Shown: positions 7,858 to 15,332 of the stretch, in pieces | How the letters are laid out: each line of letters begins with the position of its first letter | Position numbering within the stretch: the stretch's first letter is position 1 | NCBI GenBank assembly: GCA_937910905.1 | Contig: CALEPV010000004.1 | Span: 1 to 36,131 of the forward strand | Source of the DNA: an uncultured Prevotellaceae bacterium | GTDB lineage: Bacteria; Bacteroidota; Bacteroidia; Bacteroidales; Bacteroidaceae | Direction of reading: 5' to 3' | Length of the DNA stretch: 36,131 nucleotides | Notes under the pieces: generated by a model | Database searches by the model: none | What the model was told of the DNA's origin: nothing | What the model saw: only the letters and a program-made list of their open reading frames with translations | Made by a program: the position numbers and the translations under genes

Positions 7858-8628
7858 ATGGGAAAGAAAGTGATGTTTGACAGCAATGTGTGGCAGAAGG
7901 TGGTATGCCCAGATGACTACACGGATGATGAACAATATGCAGAATTGTGCAAGGTACATCAGAAAATAAAGAATGGTGATATTGAACCGTATATTTCTGA
8001 AACCGTATTCACACTGGAAAATGTTCAGAAAAAACAGCGGAAAGATAAGTTTGGCGGAATGAAGGCTTCAAACAAAACGCAAATTGAGGAGCGGGAAGGG
8101 GCTATCCATATCCGCTTTGAGATAGGGCCAAACCCAGACGATGCTGTATCACTGGATGATAACCCACATCTGAAAAAGTATGCAGAGGAGGCATTAAAGC
8201 TCGGATTCAGAATAGTGAGGGCACCAAGAATAGGGCAGTTGACGAATAAAGACCTGGATGGGAGGGTCTTTCGTGTCCCGGATTTCGACACATTTAACGA
8301 GAAATTGGGTGAGGTCGGGGGAAAGATAGAAGCACATGGCGCAGGTATGGCGCAACTTCATTCTCTGATTGGAGGGAATCCCGGAAGAAATATCAATGAG
8401 ATGATCCATTCTGCGCCCGAGTCCGATACAAAGAAAATAGCGAAAGCCATTGCAGAATGGGCTGATGGTGACTCTGTGGCAGCCTGTATCGCTTTGGGGT
8501 TAGATTGTTTCTGTACTCGCGATCGAGCCAAAGGTGCAGGCACGGCATCCGTGCTGAGTGCAGCGAACTTGGCCTGGTTAGAGGCAGACTATGGGTTCAA
8601 AGTGGTTGAACCAGGTGAGTTGGCATAG
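7858..8628 (+). CDS. PIN-like domain protein (putative RNase)
   Basis: A 256-residue protein opening with KKVMFDSNVWQKVV, where D8 follows a short hydrophobic strand as in PIN domains. A second acidic position lies in EPYISETVFTLE (E48/E54). The C-terminal part has ADGDSVAACIALGLDCFCTR (D203/D205) and D222 in TRDRAKG, matching the last acidic residues of a PIN fold and its typical A-A-x-x-x-G-x-x-x-x-T-x-D ending. About 140 residues between these blocks form a long insertion that I cannot assign. PIN proteins are Mg-dependent RNases, often toxins, but no antitoxin gene is obvious beside it. The nearest + strand neighbours are the GIY-YIG-like gene upstream and an AbiE-type pair downstream. 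An association with defence is inferred from this setting. Confidence 0.6.
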   Translation: MGKKVMFDSNVWQKVVCPDDYTDDEQYAELCKVHQKIKNGDIEPYISETVFTLENVQKKQRKDKFGGMKASNKTQIEEREGAIHIRFEIGPNPDDAVSLDDNPHLKKYAEEALKLGFRIVRAPRIGQLTNKDLDGRVFRVPDFDTFNEKLGEVGGKIEAHGAGMAQLHSLIGGNPGRNINEMIHSAPESDTKKIAKAIAEWADGDSVAACIALGLDCFCTRDRAKGAGTASVLSAANLAWLEADYGFKVVEPGELA

Positions 8629-8936
8629 AAAAAGGTCGGATGAATTGTTTGATTACTGATGCTAACGATTGAGGAGGTGCGAAAGGCCATCGAAGTCACA
8701 CGGATAGCACACTCTATAAAGTTGAGAGTTTAGAGTTTAGAGCAGTTGAGAGAGTTCAAAGTTCAAGAGTTCAATCCTTCGGCAGGCTCAGGAGCCGTTT
8801 CAGGTTTCAAGTTTCAGGGTTAGTAGGTTAATGGGTTAATAGGTTAATAGGTTAATAGGTTAGCGTTGAGCGGTTAGCGGTTATCGGGGGTTATGGCAAT
8901 AAAAACGAGGGAGAGCCGTTATACTATAGAAAATAT
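8629..8936 (+). repeat. Repeat-rich intergenic region upstream of AbiE pair
   Basis: About 310 bp without a convincing gene. A 24-codon frame from the ATG at 8659 (MLTIEEVRKAIEV) runs into repeats and may be the start of a decayed gene. From 8721 there are tandem GTTGAGA/GTTTAGA heptamers, then GTTCAAA/GTTCAAGA units, a CTTCGGCAGGCTCAGGA element (about 8776-8792), GTTTCAG/GTTTCAA heptamers and several TTAATAGG octamers up to about 8860. Related blocks recur at 10627-11010 and 12430-12955. Confidence 0.85.
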
Positions 8937-8959
8937 CGGTAATTTTGCAAAAATAACCG
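8937..8959 (+). promoter_or_regulatory. Promoter -7 box with overlapping palindrome, AbiE operon
   Basis: TAATTTTG at 8940-8947 fits the Bacteroidetes -7 consensus TAnnTTTG and lies 28 bp before the AbiEi-like ATG; no good -33 box is visible. It is embedded in an imperfect 23-bp palindrome with arms CGGTAATTTT and AAAAATAACCG. This is a plausible operator for autoregulation, since AbiEi-type antitoxins bind inverted repeats at their own promoters. Confidence 0.5.
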
Positions 8960-8974
8960 AGTAAAAGAAATGGT

Positions 8975-9589
8975 ATGGCAAAAGAAGACAAGGTGATAAA
9001 CATCATCAGGCAGCGGATTCAAGATGCTGAAAACGGAACACTGTTTTTCAACAGCAGCTTCCCGGAGTTTGATGATGAATATGTAGGCCAAATCCTGTCG
9101 GACTTGGCAAAAGAGGGGGTGATTCACCACCTCTCGCGCGGGGTGTATCTGAAAGCGGAGACGACCCGTTTCGGACTGGTGTATCCTCCGTTGGAGAAGA
9201 TTGCCGAGGCGATAGCGAAGCGCGACAACGCTGAGGTGATTCCTACGGGTGCCACGGCCCTGAATATGCTGGGGCTGTCGGAGCAGGTGCCGATGAATGC
9301 GGTGTTCTTGACAAGCGGTTCGGCCAGGAAAATTGCCCTCGGTGGGCGCACGATTACGTTCCGTCGTGCAGTGCCAAAGAACTTCGCTGTCAAAGGGAAA
9401 TATACCAGCCTGATTGTGCAGGCGTTGAGATTTATAGGTGAGGGGAACATGACTGCGGATGACCTTGCAAGTGTAGAGGAAATCATACGCAGCCATCCTG
9501 AGCCGGAGACGATGGAGGGGGATATGGCCGCCATGCCTACATGGATTCGACGCATCTTCCTGAGAACAAAAAAACGTGAAGGGGTATGA
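8975..9589 (+). CDS. AbiEi-type antitoxin/transcriptional regulator (DUF6088-like)
   Basis: A 204-residue protein. The N-terminal half is winged-helix-like: KVINIIRQRI, then VGQILSDLAKEGVIHHLSRG and VYLK (about residues 37-60), the usual L-xx-L-x-xx-G-x-I-xx-L-xx-G-x-Y pattern of AbiEi. The second part (EVIPTGATALNMLGL...VFLTSGSARKI) matches the AbiEi C-terminal antitoxin domain. Its stop overlaps the start of the nucleotidyltransferase gene by 4 bp (ATGA), the classic arrangement of a type IV toxin-antitoxin pair in which AbiEi both neutralises the toxin's effect and represses the operon. The chosen ATG at 8975 follows the -7 box by 28 bp; no strong Shine-Dalgarno is seen, as is usual in Bacteroidetes. 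Confidence 0.82.
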   Translation: MAKEDKVINIIRQRIQDAENGTLFFNSSFPEFDDEYVGQILSDLAKEGVIHHLSRGVYLKAETTRFGLVYPPLEKIAEAIAKRDNAEVIPTGATALNMLGLSEQVPMNAVFLTSGSARKIALGGRTITFRRAVPKNFAVKGKYTSLIVQALRFIGEGNMTADDLASVEEIIRSHPEPETMEGDMAAMPTWIRRIFLRTKKREGV

Positions 9590-10626
9590 GCAGATGGATA
9601 GATTTGTCTGAGCAGGAACGTATCGCTGCTGTGCAGAGTACTGCTTCCGACAGGACGATTGAGGAGCGTGCGGTGGAGAAGGATTGGTGGGTGACGGCTG
9701 TGCTGAAAGCGCTGTTTGACACGTCGTGTGGAGCGTATCTGCTTTTCAAGGGCGGCACTTCCATCAGCAAGGGATGGCCGATTATTGAGCGTTTCAGTGA
9801 GGATATCGACCTTTCGCTTGGCAGAAAGTTCTTCCTGGAGCATTTGGGACTGCACTATGCTGCCGCTGTCAACAATACGCAGTTGAAAAACCTGCGGAAG
9901 GCTTCGCGGCGGTATATACACGGGGTGCTGTCGGGCGAACTGGAGGAACGGCTTGGCGCAATGGGGCTGGACGGCTTTGCGGTGAAGAATGTGACGGAGC
10001 AGCCGGTGCAGGGTGGCGTAAGGGCCATCGACGCTGACAGCGACCCTACGGTGATTACGGTGGCGTATAACAGTGTGTTCCCTGCTTACGATGGTGACAT
10101 TCTGCCGGTGGTGAAGATTGAGATCAGCTGTCTTTCGATGGCAGAGCCTTTTGAGGAGAAACAGATTTCTACGCTTATACATGACCGTTTTGATGAATTG
10201 GACGGGGAGTTGTCATCGATTATCCCTACGGTGACTCCGGCACGTACTTTTCTGGAGAAGGCTTTTCTGCTCAACGAGGAGTTCCAGAAGGAGAAGCCAC
10301 GCAGCAGGAGGATGAGCCGCCATCTGTATGACCTGGAGAAACTGATGGATACGGAGTACGGCAAGGCTGCCCTGGCAGACGGGAGCCTATATAAGGCGAT
10401 TGTGGAGCATCGGAGAAAGTTCTATCATCTGGGCTATGTGGACTACGACAGGGATTACCCAGAAAGGATTGACTTCGTGCCGCAAGGAGCAGTGCTGGAT
10501 GCCTTCAGAAAGGATTATGTGGACAATATGATAAACGGATATATCTATGGTGAGGCAAAGCCTTTCGATGTGTTGCTGGAGCGAATGGTGGAGTTGAGGG
10601 AAAGGTTCAGGAAGGTGGTTTTCTGA
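9586..10626 (+). CDS. AbiEii/AbiGii-type nucleotidyltransferase toxin
   Basis: A 346-residue protein with the DNA-polymerase-beta-like nucleotidyltransferase core. LLFKGGTSISKGW (about residues 52-64) is the G-G-S/T motif, and RFSEDIDLSLG (69-79) supplies the catalytic D73 and D75. A later helix RTFLEKAFLLNEE followed by SRHLYDLEKLMD (about 220-256) is the conserved C-terminal part. Family members modify tRNA or other substrates and arrest growth on phage infection. All key residues appear intact, so the toxin is probably active. It is translationally coupled to the upstream antitoxin through ATGA. Repeat-rich DNA lies on both sides of the pair, which suggests that the module arrived by transfer. 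Confidence 0.88.
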   Translation: MSRWIDLSEQERIAAVQSTASDRTIEERAVEKDWWVTAVLKALFDTSCGAYLLFKGGTSISKGWPIIERFSEDIDLSLGRKFFLEHLGLHYAAAVNNTQLKNLRKASRRYIHGVLSGELEERLGAMGLDGFAVKNVTEQPVQGGVRAIDADSDPTVITVAYNSVFPAYDGDILPVVKIEISCLSMAEPFEEKQISTLIHDRFDELDGELSSIIPTVTPARTFLEKAFLLNEEFQKEKPRSRRMSRHLYDLEKLMDTEYGKAALADGSLYKAIVEHRRKFYHLGYVDYDRDYPERIDFVPQGAVLDAFRKDYVDNMINGYIYGEAKPFDVLLERMVELRERFRKVVF

Positions 10627-10702
10627 TAAAGTTGAGAGTTGAGAGCAGGGCTTTTGTTTCAGGTTTCAAGTTTCAGGTCACACAGATTTCACAGATGACA
10701 CA
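10627..10702 (+). repeat. Heptamer block after the AbiEii gene
   Basis: GTTGAGA repeats followed by GTTTCAG/GTTTCAA units and a CACAGATTTCACAGATGACA segment. The same order of elements recurs at about 12740-12830, and parts of it at 8692-8830. Confidence 0.85.
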
Positions 10703-10879
10703 GAAAGCGCAAAGCGCGGGTTTCGGGAGCTGGCGGTGGGGACTGCGGACGCATTGGAGCAGCTGATTGTTGACGCTGAACTGAGAAAGAGAATGGGCGA
10801 AGCAGGAAGGAAACGCGTTGCTGAACTGTTCACGGAAGAGGCGTTTGCGAAGAGGATGAAAGAGATACTGACGCTGTAA
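10703..10879 (+). pseudogene. Glycosyltransferase C-terminal remnant, copy 1
   Basis: The frame reads ...FRELAVGTADALEQLIVDAE, then LRKRMGEAGRKRVAELF and TEEAFAKRMKEILTL before the stop at 10877-10879. This is the standard C-terminal tail of a GT4/GT1 glycosyltransferase (D-A-L-xx-L-I-x-D-xx-L-R-xx-M-G-xx-G-R). There is no start, Rossmann domain or donor site upstream, only repeats, so it is a fragment. A second copy lies at 12616-12739, and 1860 bp separate the two stop codons. Confidence 0.8.
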
Positions 10880-11110
10880 AGTTGAGATTTTAGAGTTTAG
10901 AGTTTAGAGCAGTTGAATGGGTTGATAGGTTAGTAGGTTAATAGAGTTCAAAGTTCTTGGACGAGCCAAGCGGCAAAGCCGAGCGCAAGAGTTCAAGGTT
11001 CAAGGTTCAATGGTTTAAGGGCAACATCTAAAAACACGGAAGAAACGAATACTTTCAAGAATGAGAGAATGGAATCCGTGTCTTTTCCTGTTGCAGAAAG
11101 TGTTAAATTG
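10880..11110 (+). repeat. Heptamers and hairpins before the ATPase gene
   Basis: The region contains GTTTAGA heptamers (10880-10915), TTAATAG-type units, and GTTCAA units interrupted at about 10950-10985 by a GC-rich insert (GACGAGCCAAGCGGCAAAGC...). A pair of 7-bp arms, ACACGGA (11034-11040) and TCCGTGT (11075-11081), is followed by CTTTT and could form a weak hairpin. No gene is seen. Confidence 0.75.
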
Positions 11111-11143
11111 TGATTTATTCTATTCTGAATGGAAATAAATGCG

Positions 11144-11151
11144 TATCTTTG
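11144..11151 (+). promoter_or_regulatory. Candidate -7 promoter box for the ATPase gene
   Basis: TATCTTTG matches TAnnTTTG and lies 30 bp before the ATG at 11182. No TTTG is found at the expected -33 distance, so it is supported by the -7 box and position only. Confidence 0.5.
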
Positions 11152-11181
11152 CGGCCAGATTGTATGAATGATTGAAAAGGT

Positions 11182-12429
11182 ATGAAACAGATTCTCAGAG
11201 ACATCATCGAAGACCAAAAGGCATTTCTGCACCGTCAGAATGTTGTGGAACGGGCTTTCCCTGAGCGGCTGCTGCGCAACGAACTGGTGGTGGTCATCAG
11301 TGGCGTGCGGCGGTGTGGCAAGTCGGTACTGCTTCAGCAGATCAGGCAGCGGATGCCCAAGAGCGACTGCTTCCTGAACTTCGACGACGACCGTCTGGCG
11401 ACATTCAACCAGCAGCACTTCCAGGCTCTTTACGAGGTGTTCATCGAGCTGTATGGCGAGCAGGAATGTTTTTTCTTCGACGAGATACAGAATGTGGAGG
11501 GATGGGAACACTTTGTGAAGCGTCTTTACAATATGGGCAAGAAGGTGTTTGTCACCGGCTCCAACGCACGTATGCTGAGCCGGGAGCTGGGCACGCTGCT
11601 CACGGGTTGCTACGTCTCTTACGAACTTTTCCCATTTTCCTTTGCGGAGGCTTTGACCTTCGCTGGCGAGCAGCGGCTGTTGGAAAACCGCGACGGCAGC
11701 CGCAACCGGTCGGCCTTGCAGAGCCGTTTTCGCGAGTACCTGTACGACGGCGGTATGCCGATGTATCTTTCTATGCACGATCCGCAGGTGCTGAAGACGA
11801 TGTATGACAATATTCTTTATCGCGACGTATTGGTGCGCAACCAGATAAACAACGAGCGCGAATTGAAGGAGATGGTGTATTTCCAGATGAGCAACATCGG
11901 CAAGCCCGTCACTTATTCGTCGATAGCGGGGGTGATAGGCGTGAAGAATCCCTCCACGGCGAAGGCGTATATGGAATATGTGGAGAACACCTACCTGCTG
12001 TTCACGCTCTCCAAGATGGACGTTTCGGTGAAGGCGCAGCTCAGGAACCCGAAGAAGGTGTACTGCATCGACAATGCCGTCGCGATGTCACTGGGCTTCC
12101 GCTTCTCGAAAGACGAGGGCCGTATGCTGGAGAATCTGGTGCTGGTGGAACTGAAACGGCGTGGCAAGGAGGTGTTCTACCATAATGACGGGGCAAATGA
12201 GTGTGACTTCGTCGTGCGCGACGGCTTTGTGGTCAGTGAGGCTGTGCAGGTGTGCTATGACCTTGGCAACCCGCTCACCCGCGAGCGTGAGTTGAAAGGG
12301 TTGTTGTCGGCCATGAAGGCGTATGGCCTGGCCGAGGGGCTGCTGCTTACCGACTCGCAACGGGAGACCGTGGAGATGGAAGGCCGCAGCATACGCATCG
12401 TTCCTGCCTGGGAGTGGTTGTTGGTTTAA
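11182..12429 (+). CDS. AAA+ ATPase with DUF4143 C-terminal domain
   Basis: A 415-residue protein. Walker A is GVRRCGKS (residues 41-48), Walker B is CFFFDEIQN with D100/E101, and a sensor-like VFVTGSNARML follows at about 126-136. The characteristic SYELFPFSFAEAL segment precedes the C-terminal DUF4143 part. That part has ENLVLVELKRRGKEVFYH, ECDFVVRDG and EAVQVCYDL, resembling a PD-(D/E)xK nuclease-like fold. Length is normal for this very widespread Bacteroidetes family, which often has many copies per genome and no settled role. It has its own -7 box and stands alone between two direct copies of a glycosyltransferase remnant, so it may have been mobilised with that repeat. A role in defence is possible but not demonstrated. 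Confidence 0.85.
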   Translation: MKQILRDIIEDQKAFLHRQNVVERAFPERLLRNELVVVISGVRRCGKSVLLQQIRQRMPKSDCFLNFDDDRLATFNQQHFQALYEVFIELYGEQECFFFDEIQNVEGWEHFVKRLYNMGKKVFVTGSNARMLSRELGTLLTGCYVSYELFPFSFAEALTFAGEQRLLENRDGSRNRSALQSRFREYLYDGGMPMYLSMHDPQVLKTMYDNILYRDVLVRNQINNERELKEMVYFQMSNIGKPVTYSSIAGVIGVKNPSTAKAYMEYVENTYLLFTLSKMDVSVKAQLRNPKKVYCIDNAVAMSLGFRFSKDEGRMLENLVLVELKRRGKEVFYHNDGANECDFVVRDGFVVSEAVQVCYDLGNPLTRERELKGLLSAMKAYGLAEGLLLTDSQRETVEMEGRSIRIVPAWEWLLV

Positions 12430-12515
12430 GGGTTCAAGTTTCAGGTTTCAGGGTTCATGTTTCAAGGGTTAATGGTTGCTTCGCTCAAAATCTTAAGAAA
12501 ATCTACTGATAATAT
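12430..12515 (+). repeat. Heptamer block after the ATPase gene
   Basis: GTTCAAG, TTTCAGG and TTCAAGG units follow the ATPase stop and run to about 12475, then unique AT-rich sequence up to 12515. No gene is seen. Confidence 0.75.
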
Positions 12516-12600
12516 CGCTCATCGGGTACCGCTCGTAGCGGTGTTAGGATACCGCTGCTGAGCGTGGTCAAATAACCCGTAGCGCTCATGCGGTACCGCT
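12516..12600 (+). repeat. REP-like element with GGTACCGC ends
   Basis: An 18-bp direct repeat, CGCTCATCGGGTACCGCT at 12516-12533 and CGCTCATGCGGTACCGCT at 12583-12600, brackets a GC-rich segment. That segment contains the hairpin ACCGCT-CGT-AGCGGT and further CCGCT/AGCGG inversions. It resembles a small palindromic extragenic element and has no coding capacity. Confidence 0.7.
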
Positions 12601-12615
12601 GGCGCCAGACCCATT

Positions 12616-12739
12616 GGAGTAGCTGATAGTTGACGCTGAACTGAGAAAGAGAATGGGCGAAGCAGGAAAGAAAAGAGTTGCTGAGTTGTTTACGGAAGAT
12701 GCGTTTGAGAAGAGGATGAAAGAGATACTGACGCTGTAA
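12616..12739 (+). pseudogene. Glycosyltransferase C-terminal remnant, copy 2
   Basis: A direct repeat of the remnant at 10703-10879, with matching sequence from about 12612. The frame has an in-frame TAG where copy 1 has CAG, then reads LIVDAELRKRMGEAGKKRVA and ELFTEDAFEKRMKEILTL to the stop at 12737-12739. Copy 2 differs from copy 1 at several third positions and a few residues, so the duplication is not brand new. The two copies bracket the ATPase gene. Confidence 0.8.
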
Positions 12740-12955
12740 AGTTGAGAGTTGAGAGTTTATAGTTTAGAGCAGGGCTTTAGTTTCAAGTTTCAAGTTTCAG
12801 GTTTCAAGTCACACGGATAGCACAGATGACACAGAAAGGGACTCTATAGAGTTGAGGGTTTAGAGTTCTCAAGACTCGCAAGCTCGAATGAGCGAACAAG
12901 TTCGAGCGGAGAGGCAGTTGAAAGAGTTCAAGAAGTTCAAAGTTCAAGGTCTCTA
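12740..12955 (+). repeat. Heptamer block and inverted repeat
   Basis: GTTGAGA/GTTTAGA units, then GTTTCAA/GTTTCAG heptamers and CACAGATGACACAGAAAG, repeat the organisation at 10627-10709. At about 12873-12899 CTCGAA and TTCGAG form an inverted pair inside the block, followed by GTTCAA units up to about 12950. No gene is visible from 12430 to 13020 apart from the remnant. Confidence 0.8.
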
Positions 12956-12974
12956 AAAGGGTAATCTATTAAAG

Positions 12975-12994
12975 CACAGGGGCTTGCCCCTGTG
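12975..12994 (-). terminator. Hairpin between convergent ATPase and folD genes
   Basis: CACAGGGG and CCCCTGTG form a perfect 8-bp stem around CTTG, 27 bp past the folD stop. There is no long T run on either side, so it is a candidate terminator or 3'-end stabiliser rather than a textbook one. Confidence 0.5.
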
Positions 12995-13020
12995 TAAACA
13001 TGTTTGATAATACCCAACTG

Positions 13021-13890
13021 TCAACTCTTTTTAGCCGCCTGCAATGTGTTCTGCATAAGCATGCAGATAGTCATTGGGCCTACGCCACCGGGTACGGGAG
13101 TGATGGCAGAACATAGAGGTGCAACGTTCTCGAAGTCGACATCGCCAGTCAGTCGGAAACCACTCTTTCGGGTTGCATCGGGAACACGTGTAGTGCCCAC
13201 ATCAATGATTACAGCACCCGGCTTGACCATATCGGCAGTAACGAAGCGTGGTGAGCCAATGGCTGCAATGATGATATCAGCCTGCCGGCATTCGTCCTTG
13301 AGCTGAGGGCTGTGGCTGTGACACACAGTGACGGTGGCATCGCCTCCCTGCTTTTGCATCATCAGCTGTGCCATAGGCTTGCCTACGATGTTGGAGCGCC
13401 CTAGAATGACACATTTCTTACCGCTGGTCTTGACATGATATCGACGCAGCAGTTCCAGTATGCCCTTTGGTGTGGCGGAGATGAATGCAGGCAGTCCGAT
13501 AGCCATGCATCCCACGTTCTGCGGGTGGAAGCCGTCCACATCCTTGCTCGGATCAATCGCCTCAATGACACGTTGCTCATCGATGTGGCGGGGTAGGGGC
13601 AGCTGCACTATGAAGCCGTCCACATCAGGGGCGGCATTGAGGCGTGCCACCTCATATAGTAGCTGCTGTTCGGTGATGTTGTCCTCGAAGCGCAGCAGGG
13701 TGCTCTTGAATCCGCAAGCCTCACATGCCAGCACTTTGTTGTGGACATAAGTTTCGGATCCGCCATCGTGTCCCACTAGGATTGCTGCCAGATGGGGGCG
13801 CTTGCCTCCGCCTGCTACTATAGCCTCCACCTCCGCTTTAATCTCAGCCTTGATGGTTGCAGCTGTTGCTTTACCGTCGATAATTTCCAT
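13021..13890 (-). CDS. folD: Bifunctional methylenetetrahydrofolate dehydrogenase/cyclohydrolase
   Basis: A 289-residue FolD. Diagnostic motifs are Y48-xxx-K52 in ETYVHNKV (catalytic lysine), GFIVQLPLP, KDVDGFHP, the NADP-binding loop GRSNIVGKPMA and PVPGGVGPMT near the C-terminus. The enzyme interconverts 5,10-methylene-THF and 10-formyl-THF in the cytoplasm, feeding purine and formyl-Met-tRNA synthesis. Length is standard and no key residue is missing. It is the last gene of the long minus-strand run, 50 bp after ffh, and is followed by a hairpin. The spacer to ffh carries two imperfect 15-bp copies (TTCACGCAGTTATTA / TTCACGCTGTTATTC). Confidence 0.97.
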   Translation of the reverse strand: MEIIDGKATAATIKAEIKAEVEAIVAGGGKRPHLAAILVGHDGGSETYVHNKVLACEACGFKSTLLRFEDNITEQQLLYEVARLNAAPDVDGFIVQLPLPRHIDEQRVIEAIDPSKDVDGFHPQNVGCMAIGLPAFISATPKGILELLRRYHVKTSGKKCVILGRSNIVGKPMAQLMMQKQGGDATVTVCHSHSPQLKDECRQADIIIAAIGSPRFVTADMVKPGAVIIDVGTTRVPDATRKSGFRLTGDVDFENVAPLCSAITPVPGGVGPMTICMLMQNTLQAAKKS

Positions 13891-13940
13891 ATTGATTCAC
13901 GCAGTTATTATTCACGCTGTTATTCTTCATTCATTCTCCT

Positions 13941-15266
13941 TTACCGCTTCGGCATCCTCGCCATCATCTGGGCCATCTTGTTGCTGGTTACCATCTTCAT
14001 CATCTTGCGGGTTTGGTCGAATTGCTTGAGCAGACGGTTCACTTGCTGAATGTCGGTGCCGGAACCGCGGGCAATACGCTGGCGGCGGCTGGTGTTGAGG
14101 ATTTCAGGATTCGAGCGTTCCTTTGGAGTCATTGAGAGTATGATAGCTTCAATTCCCTTGAAGGCGTTGTCGTCAATGTCGATGTCCTTCAGCGCCTTGC
14201 CTACACCAGGTATCATGGATGCCAGGTCCTTGATGTTGCCCATCTTCTTGATTTGTTGTATCTGCTTGTAGAAGTCGTTGAAGTCGAACTTGTTCTTCTG
14301 TATGCGCTGTTGCAGGCGGCGTGCCTCGGCTTCGTCGTACTGTTCCTGAGCACGTTCCACGAGGCTGACGATATCTCCCATACCCAGTATGCGGTCAGCC
14401 ATACGGGCGGGGTGGAAGGCGTCAATGGCTTCCATCTTCTCGCCTGTGCCCACGAACTTGATTGGCTTGTCCACCACTGTGCGTATTGACAGGGCTGCAC
14501 CGCCGCGTGTGTCGCCATCGAGCTTTGTCAGTACTACGCCCGTATAGTCCAGACGGTCGTTGAATTCCTTGGCCGTATTGACGGCATCTTGACCTGTCAT
14601 CGCATCAACCACGAACAGTGTCTCGTCCGGATTGATAGCCTCCTTAATGGCGGCTATCTCCTGCATGAGCTTTTCATCGATGGCTAAGCGACCTGCCGTA
14701 TCGACAATCACTATATCATAGCTGTAGGCTTTCGCCTCCTGTATGGCAGCCAAAGCTATTTTCACTGGATCCGACTCGCCAGGCATCGTGAATACTGGCA
14801 CATCTATCTGTTCGCCAAGCACACGCAGCTGCTCGACAGCTGCAGGGCGGTATACATCGCAGGCAGCCAGCAGAGGCTTGTGCTTGCGTTTGTTTTTCAG
14901 CATCAGTGCCAGCTTGCCGGAGAAGGTTGTCTTACCGGCACCGTTGAGACCTGCCATGAGGATTACGGATGGGTGGCTCTTCAGCTGAAGCTCTGCTGTC
15001 TCACCACCCATGAGCAGTGCCAATTCGTCGTGCACTATCTTTACCATCAGCTGTGATGGCTTGACGGCGGTGAGCACGTTCTGTCCCAGTGCCTTCTGCT
15101 TAACGGTGTCTGTGAATTGCTTGGCGACTTTGTAGTTGACATCGGCATCGAGCAGTGCGCGACGTACATCCTTTAGGGTCTCAGCAACATTTATCTCAGT
15201 GATTTTGCCTTCGCCCTTCAGTATCTTAAAGGACCGTTCAAGGCGTTCTGATAAGTTCTCGAACAT
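13941..15266 (-). CDS. ffh: Signal recognition particle protein Ffh (SRP54)
   Basis: A 441-residue GTPase with N, G and M domains. The P-loop is GLNGAGKTT (residues 106-114), followed by DTAGR, TKLDGDTRGGAALS and FVGTGEK. The methionine-rich M domain ends with RRQRIARGSGTDIQQVNRLL and MMKMVTSNKMAQMMARMPKR. With 4.5S RNA and FtsY it delivers nascent membrane and secretory proteins to the Sec translocon, so its presence downstream of secG is functionally sensible. Length is normal. It starts 66 bp after the GH115 stop on the same strand, and no clear -7 box was seen in that gap. Confidence 0.97.
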   Translation of the reverse strand: MFENLSERLERSFKILKGEGKITEINVAETLKDVRRALLDADVNYKVAKQFTDTVKQKALGQNVLTAVKPSQLMVKIVHDELALLMGGETAELQLKSHPSVILMAGLNGAGKTTFSGKLALMLKNKRKHKPLLAACDVYRPAAVEQLRVLGEQIDVPVFTMPGESDPVKIALAAIQEAKAYSYDIVIVDTAGRLAIDEKLMQEIAAIKEAINPDETLFVVDAMTGQDAVNTAKEFNDRLDYTGVVLTKLDGDTRGGAALSIRTVVDKPIKFVGTGEKMEAIDAFHPARMADRILGMGDIVSLVERAQEQYDEAEARRLQQRIQKNKFDFNDFYKQIQQIKKMGNIKDLASMIPGVGKALKDIDIDDNAFKGIEAIILSMTPKERSNPEILNTSRRQRIARGSGTDIQQVNRLLKQFDQTRKMMKMVTSNKMAQMMARMPKR

Positions 15267-15332
15267 AATGTATATTTGCTATTTTCGATTTGACTATGTA
15301 CTATGGTACCATTTGACTGGGCCCTGTCTTTC

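Noticed and set aside
8629..8974. tRNA or small RNA gene
   Set aside because: No cloverleaf or CCA end was found; the sequence is explained by tandem heptamers.
9124..10182. 352-residue open frame on the minus strand across the AbiE genes
   Set aside because: It overlaps two well-supported genes with catalytic motifs and has Arg/His-rich composition typical of antisense reading.
7213..12739. Integrative element or prophage
   Set aside because: No integrase, transposase, relaxase, tRNA attachment site or phage structural gene is visible. Only the repeats hint at mobility.
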